A stretch of 64,000 nt of DNA from assembly GCA_025403435.1 (NCBI GenBank), contig CM046332.1, positions 1,471,530 through 1,535,529 on the forward strand, given 5' to 3'. Position numbers and translations under genes: made by a program. This stretch comes from Artocarpus heterophyllus. Taxonomy: Eukaryota > Streptophyta > Magnoliopsida > Rosales > Moraceae. Below the pieces are notes generated by a model. That model ran no database searches and was not told the DNA's origin. It saw only the letters and a program-made list of their open reading frames with translations. Positions 57,216 to 64,000 of this stretch are shown here, piece by piece; positions within the stretch are counted from its first letter, which is position 1, and each line of letters begins with the position of its first letter.

Positions 57216-57840
57216 TTTCAGCTACAAAAAAATCGTGATGGTTGAAAGTCGGTAGCTAAAATTTTTGCTACCGAAATTCTTTTGGTAGCAAAACATTCCA
57301 TTACTAAAAATTGGTTGTCAAAACTAAAATAATTGGTTTCTAAACGTAGACTTGGTAGGCCATTTTGGTACAAAAGTTTAGTAGCTAAAATATTTTGGTA
57401 GCGAATAAAGCACAATCAACTACTAAAATTTGATAGCAGAAACCCTTGTTTTTAGTAGTTAATTACAGTTTTCGCTACTAAAAAAAATCATAGTAGCTGA
57501 AAGATTTTTCTACAAAGATTCTTTTGGAAGCAAAACATTTTGTTACAAAAGAATTTGTAGCCAAAACTCAAAAGTTTAGATTTTAAAAGTGGACTTGGCG
57601 TTCTATTTTGTTACCAAAATTTGGTAGATAGAATGTTTTGGTAGTGAAAAAAGCATGATCAAACTACCAAAATTTTAGTAGCAAAATGTTTTTTTTTGCA
57701 ATCAAAGACTTTGGTAGCTGAATGTCATAATTACCAAAAAATTTGGTCTCAAAAACCCATTGGTAGCTAAAACTTTAAGTATCACCTATCACAAATTTGG
57801 TAGCAAAATGATTTTGCTACCAAATATTTGGTAGCAGTAT
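57216..57840. mobile_element. MITE-like repeat built of TTTGGTAGC / GCTACCAAA words
   Basis: A run of about 620 bp holds more than a dozen TTTGGTAGC, GGTAGCTAAA or GCTACCAAA words on both strands, starting near GCTACAAAAAAATCG and ending near TTTGGTAGCAGTATGC. The pattern matches interiors of non-autonomous CACTA-type elements such as those at 28505 and 55114, though no clean ends or target duplication were found. No protein is encoded. Confidence 0.5.
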
Positions 57841-58435
57841 GCACTAATTAGTAAAGCACATGCTTCGTAGATGAAAAAGTAAATACAAATCTAATAAAAT
57901 GTAAATCATTAGATAGTAAAACATCAATTTCTATAAAAATAAATGGGTTGTTTTCACTTAATTGTCAAAATGAACAACAAAAAAAAAAAAAAAAGACAAG
58001 CAAAAGTTCAAAAAATACAATTTAGAGAACTTTTGCAACCAAATGATCATTTGATAGCGAAACAAGACTTTTTGCTATGCAAATACTGCTTAATTTTATA
58101 TTATATAATCTTCATATTTTCATACAATATTTTTTTAAACTGCATAATTTTTATATTTGTAATATAGTATTTTCTTTTATTGTATATTGCAACATTTTTT
58201 GCAACAATTATGCTTTTTAGCTTATTTTCCATGCTTATTAATTAGTCCCCAACTTTCATTTAATTCGTATTTTGCTTAGAACTATAGCATATTTTTTGCC
58301 TAAAAAATCCCATATTTACACTTATGGAATCGATTAAAATAATTAGATTTAAACACTAATCCAAGTGACAAGTATATTGCATTAACATAATTTTCAAATA
58401 TTATACATGTAATGGATTTGAGAATTTCTCAGGTA

Positions 58436-58853
58436 TTACAGATTTCATGGGACCTTTTTCCTCTTTTTTTAGTAATCTTTATATTATACTTGTAGTTGAT
58501 TATGTTTCGAAGTAGGTGAAAGCAAAAGCCATCAAGAAAGACGATTATAAGATTGTTGTAGATTTTGTAAAAACTAACATCTTTGCAAGGTTTGGAACAC
58601 AAAAGGCTATCATCAATGATCGAGGAACCCACTTTTGTAATAGGTTGGTGGAAGCTCTATTAATGAGGGACAACATAACACACAAGGTCTCCACAACATA
58701 CCATCCACAAACTATTGGACAAGCTGAGCTGTCAAATCGAGAAGTGAAGTCTATCCTTGAAAAGACGGTTAATTTGAATAGAAAGGATTGGAGTTTACGA
58801 CAAGATTACGCACATTGGGCATATAGAACAGCATGTAAAGTGCTCATTTATAT
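58436..58853 (+). pseudogene. Athila-like Ty3/Gypsy integrase fragment
   Basis: The + strand reads DFMGPFSSFFSNLYIILVVD then [55 protein letters not shown] and [19 protein letters not shown]. These are the integrase core motifs with first Asp, second Asp and Glu in place; the spelling is closest to the Athila/Tat side of Ty3/Gypsy, which differs from elements A-C. A TAG near 58515 replaces the Trp of the KW pair. The fragment stops at ATG 58851-58854, exactly where a TGTAATGACCC LTR-like end starts. Confidence 0.85.
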
Positions 58854-61800
58854 GTAATGACCCTACTTAAATGGTTCTTACTTAACTACATAATTTTAAT
58901 ACTTAAACAAATTTTAACATGAGGTGCTTAGATTTGCAGAATAAGTTTTTTTAAGAACATAATTTTATTTTGAATAAATTTAAAAGTGTAATATAATTTC
59001 TTGTAGCTTATTATTTAAAAAACTAATATAACAATAACTTATTAGGACTTAATCTCTCAAAACTAGAATGATAATTTTCCTAAAAATTATTCTTTTAATA
59101 CTTTCCTTAATTCCAAATGATACTTTAAAAATTTTTCTAAAATTAATTATTACTATAATTTCTTACTAGAAAATTTACATGAATTTGTTACATTTTCGTT
59201 ACAATACCTATATATATAGATACATATTTCTTGTTGAAAGTCTTAAATTTTTTTCTTTTTTTTTCTTTTTTTTTTAAAAAAAATCCAAGGTCGAATGATT
59301 ACAACCTCGGTCTTTAAAGCTCATCGCATAATACTACTTAATTTTTCACACATACAAAATTTTATAAAAGAAAACAGAACACGAAAAATGTATTTTTGTG
59401 TGAGCGATATCCATTCCTATCTCCATCATTCGTCCGCCGCTCGTCACTGTCCAATCAGGTGATCTTGACAGGTTCCTTACATGTAGCATGAACACATTTA
59501 AATGAGCTTTCGCTCAACAAGTAAGAAGTTCAACTCGCAAAGCAATTTGAAGATCATTTAATAAAATTATGCATGATCATTTTATGTTTGCTGATTGACT
59601 CGTTTTATGCTTAATTATTTAAGCTTTATTTTCTCTTATTTGTTTAGGGCCGGGTGATCGTATCAATTGAGTGCGATTCTTGGGAAGTTAATGTTCGCAA
59701 GGTCCTAACAACACCAAGATTATATATAAAATATATTACAATCATCAGGAAGTTAGGATTTTTTTGCAATGTCTTAACAACACTATTATCTTTTAAAACT
59801 TAAGCGTCATCATAGGTGAAGTGGTTGGTATGAGTAGTTTCACTTATCTTATTACGTGTGCAGTATGACATGTTACTATATGCCATTATATAACAATATT
59901 AAAAACATGCTTAACAAAAAGTGAGTAAACAATATGTTTTAATACAGCATACATCAGGCAACATTCATGATCTAATAAGATGCTAACATATCATATCTTA
60001 AATAAGTATATATGACTTAACAAAATTATAGTAGGGCATAACACTGAACATACATTTCATAATTTTAGAAATTTTGTAAAAATATTTTATTTAAAAACTA
60101 TTCATATTGTAAATGAGATTTCTACTTATCTGTTTCAGGGAAGTAAGCATCCCTATTAATTTTGAATTCCCCTTTTCTCTAATGAAAACAATTCTACACC
60201 AAAACACTCATTAAGAGTATGTAAGAATGCTATTTAGATTTTTCGCATACACGTTGGCATTTTGAGCACTAATTATATTAGTATTTTCCTCCCATTATTT
60301 TATTAAATCCTTATAATGTTGAATTTTCCCTTAATTACCAATAGTTCATATTAAAATTGATACTTAATTAACTATCTATCGTCACTAAATCTATATGAGC
60401 TCAATCAACTAAATTAGACATTTTCTAAATTCATGATTCTTAAACTAAGTCTACCTAACCATATTCTTCTTTCATTTAATGAGCTCATAATTGGTTCTAA
60501 GCCCAAAAGTGATCCTATGACGTCCCATACATTGTTTTGTTTAAACTATGACTAGAGTGGCTTTTTGGACTAAAATGAGTGTTGGACCCATCCCAAGCAT
60601 CATGGTACTGGGACTCTAGCATATAGGGTGTTTAAGATAGTTGTTTTAGTGTCAAATTAAAAGCTATTAAAGTTTATCCTTAGGAAAATCATCATTGTAA
60701 CTTATAGATTTGAGCAAAAATCGCTCAATAAAATAATGTCCAAAATTGGTAACCCACTAAAACTTATGCTTGTATAATCTTTCGAGAGCATTGTAATTTC
60801 TTAGTTTGTTGAAAAATAGGATTCTGTAGTCATGTGATCTTTGTTTATAAAACTAGTACTGGAAGGTATTTCTTCAGTTAGTTTTAGAAAATTACCATGA
60901 AATCATACATTGAAAACAATTTTTCTTTTTAAAATTTTTTCTTCATAAAAAATGCTTGTTTAAATATGTGATTTACTAATTTTTATGCTCATTTTAGTGT
61001 CCAGATTGTCGTCTTTGGCATATTTATTTTCCGGTTAAATTTTGCAAACTTTACCCATTAAAAAGTTTAGATTGCTTTTATAAATCCCAATTAGAGTTCA
61101 ATTTAGAGCGGATTTTTACAAAACTTTCTTCAATTTTCATTTTCAGTGAAAATTGCAATTTGGTCTCGAAACAACCTGAAACTTAAAAACTATTTTCATC
61201 CCAAAATACGGTTTTTGGATTGTTTTGGAAAACTTCCATAACTGAATCTTAGAGGAAAATTTTTAAAAAACTTTCTTCACAAAAATTGTCCGTCTCCTTG
61301 AAATCTAAAATTTTCATGTTCAGCGAAATGTGAAGTTTAGATCTAAAATGGTCCAAAACTTCCAAAACAATTTTAGCTCTTATAAAAACTGCTTTGGGTA
61401 GTTTTGAGCAGTTTCAAAAATTGAAGAGTCAAAACTGGATTTTTGTTTAGTCATGGAGTTTTGTTTAAAACATCAAACACTAAAAGTTTTGTATGCGGAA
61501 AATTTGTAAAAATCGACTCTAAGGCTTCTGTTTACGTACTCAAAGTTTGTAGAAAATTTTTTCCACATACAAAAACTTGTAAAAAAACTTAGACTAAACA
61601 TACATGACCTAAGTTATTAAAAAAATACACATATAGACACATGCAACAATATAAATAAAAATTATTACAAGCCATTTGCTTACTAGAACATAAACTAAGC
61701 TCATAAAACTGTAAACTTGAAATTAACTAAAAGATTAAGGGAATAAAGTTTAGAACTTTTAACTTTGTAGACACTTTCTTGATACTTTCCTCTAGATAGC

Positions 61801-62504
61801 CTATTCATCCTCCATTCTACATGTTTCAAACACTAAAAACACAAATTTTGCTACATAAAAATCTAATCTTGCATCATCTAAGATTGGGGGAAAGAAAAAG
61901 GTCTAGGATTTACCTCGACGTTTTTCCTCTAGAAAACCCCTTTAGGATCTTTTCTTTTCCTTTCTTTCTTCTTCTTGTTGTAGGTCTAAAACATAAGCTT
62001 AACTAGTGAAAAATCTAACTTTGTTCTACTAAAGAAAAATTGAGGAAAGGTTTAGAAAAATATACCCTTCTAGAACACCATAAAAACTTCAACTTTCTTG
62101 TTCTTTTAATCCATTCCTAGTTCTTCTTTTTCTTCTTTTTTGTTTAATGATTTTTTTTTCTTGTGGTGGAAGGAAGGAAATTTTGGAGGGAATAGCTTCT
62201 AGAAGATTGATTCTTGAGAGGAAGAGAAAGAAGAGAATTTCTTGGTGAAGATTTAAGCTAGGATCCAGCTTGGATGGGAGAATTTTTGGAGAATCCCCCC
62301 TTGGTGGTTTTCGATCTTTGGAAGAAAAATGGAGGAGAAAATGGAGACCAATTAAGGTCTTGTGATGGTGCAACTATATATAGAACAAGTGCTAGTTTAA
62401 TGAAGATCCTAATCAACTTTGATGAGTTAAAATTGTAGTTGATAACACACGCGACTGGCCATCCCATGGGAAATCACAAATTTTGTCAATTTTTTTTTTG
62501 AAAA
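58853..62504 (-). mobile_element. Large LTR-like block, minus orientation, right end unresolved
   Basis: TGTAATGACCC at 58853 interrupts the Athila integrase and resembles the + strand left ends of the minus-oriented Gypsy LTRs here. GAGCTTTCGCTCA near 59503 is the family's conserved motif, and the palindromic TATA box CTATATATAG (62374-62383) with a minus-strand CT-rich leader lies at the far end. About 3.5 kb of R/U5 would follow the promoter. No coding sequence is seen. The right boundary and target duplication were not found; a MITE sits at 62505-62848. Confidence 0.5.
62374..62383 (-). promoter_or_regulatory. TATA box of the large LTR-like block
   Basis: CTATATATAG is followed on the minus strand by TTGCACCATCACAAGACC and a long C/T-rich leader-like stretch, the layout of an LTR promoter. 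Confidence 0.45.
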
Positions 62505-62848
62505 TACCAATTTTTCACGATGATTTTCTAAAAAACTGTCGAGGAAGTGACCGTCCTTGACCATTATTCCACGACGTTTTTTTAGAAAACCGCCATGGAA
62601 TGTTAAGTTTCCTAGACAGTTTTCTAAAAAACCATTGTGGAAATGACGATTTTTCTAAAAACTATCGTGAAAGAGCTACTTCCATGCCTTCATTTTCGCG
62701 CTTCTTCTGTGGTTCTATGACGGTAAAAAACCGTCGTGAAAACTTGATTTTGTACCACGATTGAAGTTTTCACGACGGTTTTTTAACTGTGGTGAAATTT
62801 TTCCACAACGGTTTTAAACTGTCATGAAATTTGCAGTCTGTAGTAGTG
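62505..62848. mobile_element. CACTA-like MITE with ACGACGGTTTT words, about 340 bp
   Basis: The right end CTGTAGTAGTG at 62838-62848 is a CACTACTACAG terminus on the complement. Inside, TTTTCTAAAAAAC and ACGACGGTTTTTT occur on both strands, giving extensive partial self-complementarity. The left end is decayed and placed only approximately. No protein is encoded. Confidence 0.6.
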
Positions 62849-62986
62849 ATGGCTTTTTTTTTTCCTTAAAAACCAAAAAATTCAAACCTGTAAAATAATA
62901 GTTTACTAATACATTTTTAGCATATCATAACTGTAAGACGTGCCACTCAAAATAAGTATATGTAATATATCAGAAAAAAATGTTTG

Positions 62987-63086
62987 AATCCATTCATCAA
63001 TGATAATCGCGGTAGATTTTGATAACTACATAAAACAATCCATTCATCAATGATAATCAAGGTAGATTTTGGCAACTACATAAAAT
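62987..63086. repeat. 50-bp tandem duplication
   Basis: AATCCATTCATCAATGATAA and the following sequence to CTACATAAAA occur twice with a 50-bp period, differing at a few positions (GCGG versus AAGG, TTGATAAC versus TTGGCAAC). Confidence 0.9.
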
Positions 63087-63394
63087 ATAAATTATTTTAA
63101 AAATCAAAACATTGAATAATTCAAGAAAATTTAAGTTGCGGAATTCAATTTCAATAACAAGTCCATGTTTAAGATATATTTGCAATGCCAATTATGTGAT
63201 TTAAAAATCCACAAACGCATAATAATATTAGTGTGTCATGAAGGTGAAATTCATATAATTTAATTCAATTATAAAATTATTAGCTAATTAAAAAAAAATA
63301 TTACAATCGATATACAAAAGAATTCCTACCGATTCACAATGACATTTGGTGAGGGGAAACACTTTGTTTTGCAGAAACAGAAATAATTTGATCT

Positions 63395-63577
63395 TTGAGC
63401 ATTGAAACTTTGATTCACAAAACTTGGTCTTTGGAATCTCAACATCACGAGCAGATTTGGAGTATTGAAAATAATTGTGAAAGACAATTTCCTAGCATTA
63501 GGCAACTAGGTCAAATGTTGACCGGTGTTGGCAGATATTCACAGCCATTGATCGGTTGGGATGATGGTGGAGTGTAA
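63395..63577 (+). CDS. Short unidentified frame, possibly an exon or repeat tail
   Basis: The 60-codon frame reads WSLESQHHEQIWSIENNCER and ends QPLIGWDDGGV at a TAA created at the LTR-like junction at 63573. Its composition is less biased than the surrounding AT-rich noise frames, and TTTTGCAG just upstream near 63366 could be a 3' splice site. I recognise no family. It may be part of an exon interrupted by an LTR, a transposon fragment or chance. Confidence 0.15.
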   Translation: MSIETLIHKTWSLESQHHEQIWSIENNCERQFPSIRQLGQMLTGVGRYSQPLIGWDDGGV

Positions 63578-64000
63578 TGCCCTAAAATAGGGGTTAATAG
63601 ATGAATGCAATTAAACTAAATACAATGGATTATACTTATCCAAAAAAGATATAAATACTATTAAAAATAGGTAAAGACTTTCAATTAAAAATAGTGAATA
63701 TAGTCTAAAATTACAAAATATCTCAAAAGTATACAGACTTGTGACACTATTGTATCGATATGGTTTATATACATAAAGTACAATATTACTCTTAGAATTA
63801 AAATTAAATAAAATAAAACTTAACATAAGCTGTCTTAAGCATTGAGACTCTAAAAGTGGCAACAGAGCACTGCTAGTAGCGAACGCAATCTGTAAAATCC
63901 TAAAGGGAGGGAAGACATAAAAAAGCATGAGCCGAATACTCAATGGGGACAAAAAGGTTTACGATAACAAAAAGACTCAAATCACATACATTGACTCATA
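63573..64000 (-). mobile_element. Partial LTR running off the window end
   Basis: TGTAATGCCCTAAAATAGGG resembles the + strand left ends of the minus-oriented LTRs here. About 360 bp in, GCATGAGCCGAATACTCAAT sits where those LTRs carry GTGAGCGAAAGGCTCAGTAG. The window ends before any further landmark, so the type (solo or full element) is unknown. Confidence 0.45.

Overview
This is a gene-poor, AT-rich stretch of a flowering-plant nuclear genome, probably pericentromeric or intergenic heterochromatin. The evidence is the repeat content: Ty3/Gypsy chromovirus-type LTR retrotransposons with initiator-tRNA-Met primer sites and a C-terminal chromodomain, solo LTRs, Ty1/Copia and Athila-like remnants, CACTA- and hAT-like MITEs, long A/T runs and methylation-type decay. 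I recognise no intact host gene. The species cannot be named from the sequence.

Layout. 1-2815: AT-rich sequence with no supported gene, then a 40-nt poly-T and a short unidentified stretch. 2816-16422: Ty3/Gypsy element A on the + strand (perfect 5-bp TSD GATCA), carrying gag, protease, RT, RNase H, integrase and chromodomain, all pseudogenised. Its integrase is split by a 5.2-kb solo LTR (8783-13978) that holds a GC-rich island and two tandem-repeat arrays. 16423-24775: non-coding sequence with a solo LTR (20022-22035, TSD CAGGT), a tRNA-like SINE head and a promoter-like GC-rich patch near 24 kb. 24776-28290: Ty1/Copia remnant with no LTRs seen. 28370-30340: decayed terminal-inverted-repeat elements, one interrupted by a 527-bp hairpin MITE. 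32197-43007: Ty3/Gypsy element C (- strand), old, lacking its RT catalytic core and carrying a 2.25-kb solo LTR (35086-37332). 43008-45104: unassigned sequence with a minus-strand TATA box. 45105-54172: Ty3/Gypsy element B (- strand, TSD CTTTC), the best preserved, with a 1,529-codon gag-pol frame that has no indel but 11 premature stops. 54178-64000: MITEs, an Athila-like integrase fragment cut off at a large LTR-like block, and the start of another LTR running off the window.

Elements A, B and C are one family. A and B are close relatives in opposite orientation; C is older. Their LTRs share an upstream inverted repeat, a TATA box followed by a CT-rich leader (CT tracts), and a mid-LTR array of short GC-rich inverted repeats of variable copy number. 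Most premature stops in A and B look like CAG-to-TAG or CGA-to-TGA changes, as expected from deamination of methylated CHG and CG sites. One stop between RNase H and integrase is present in all three copies and is the most unusual observation here. I found no CRISPR array, operon, rRNA gene, intact tRNA gene or convincing host gene.
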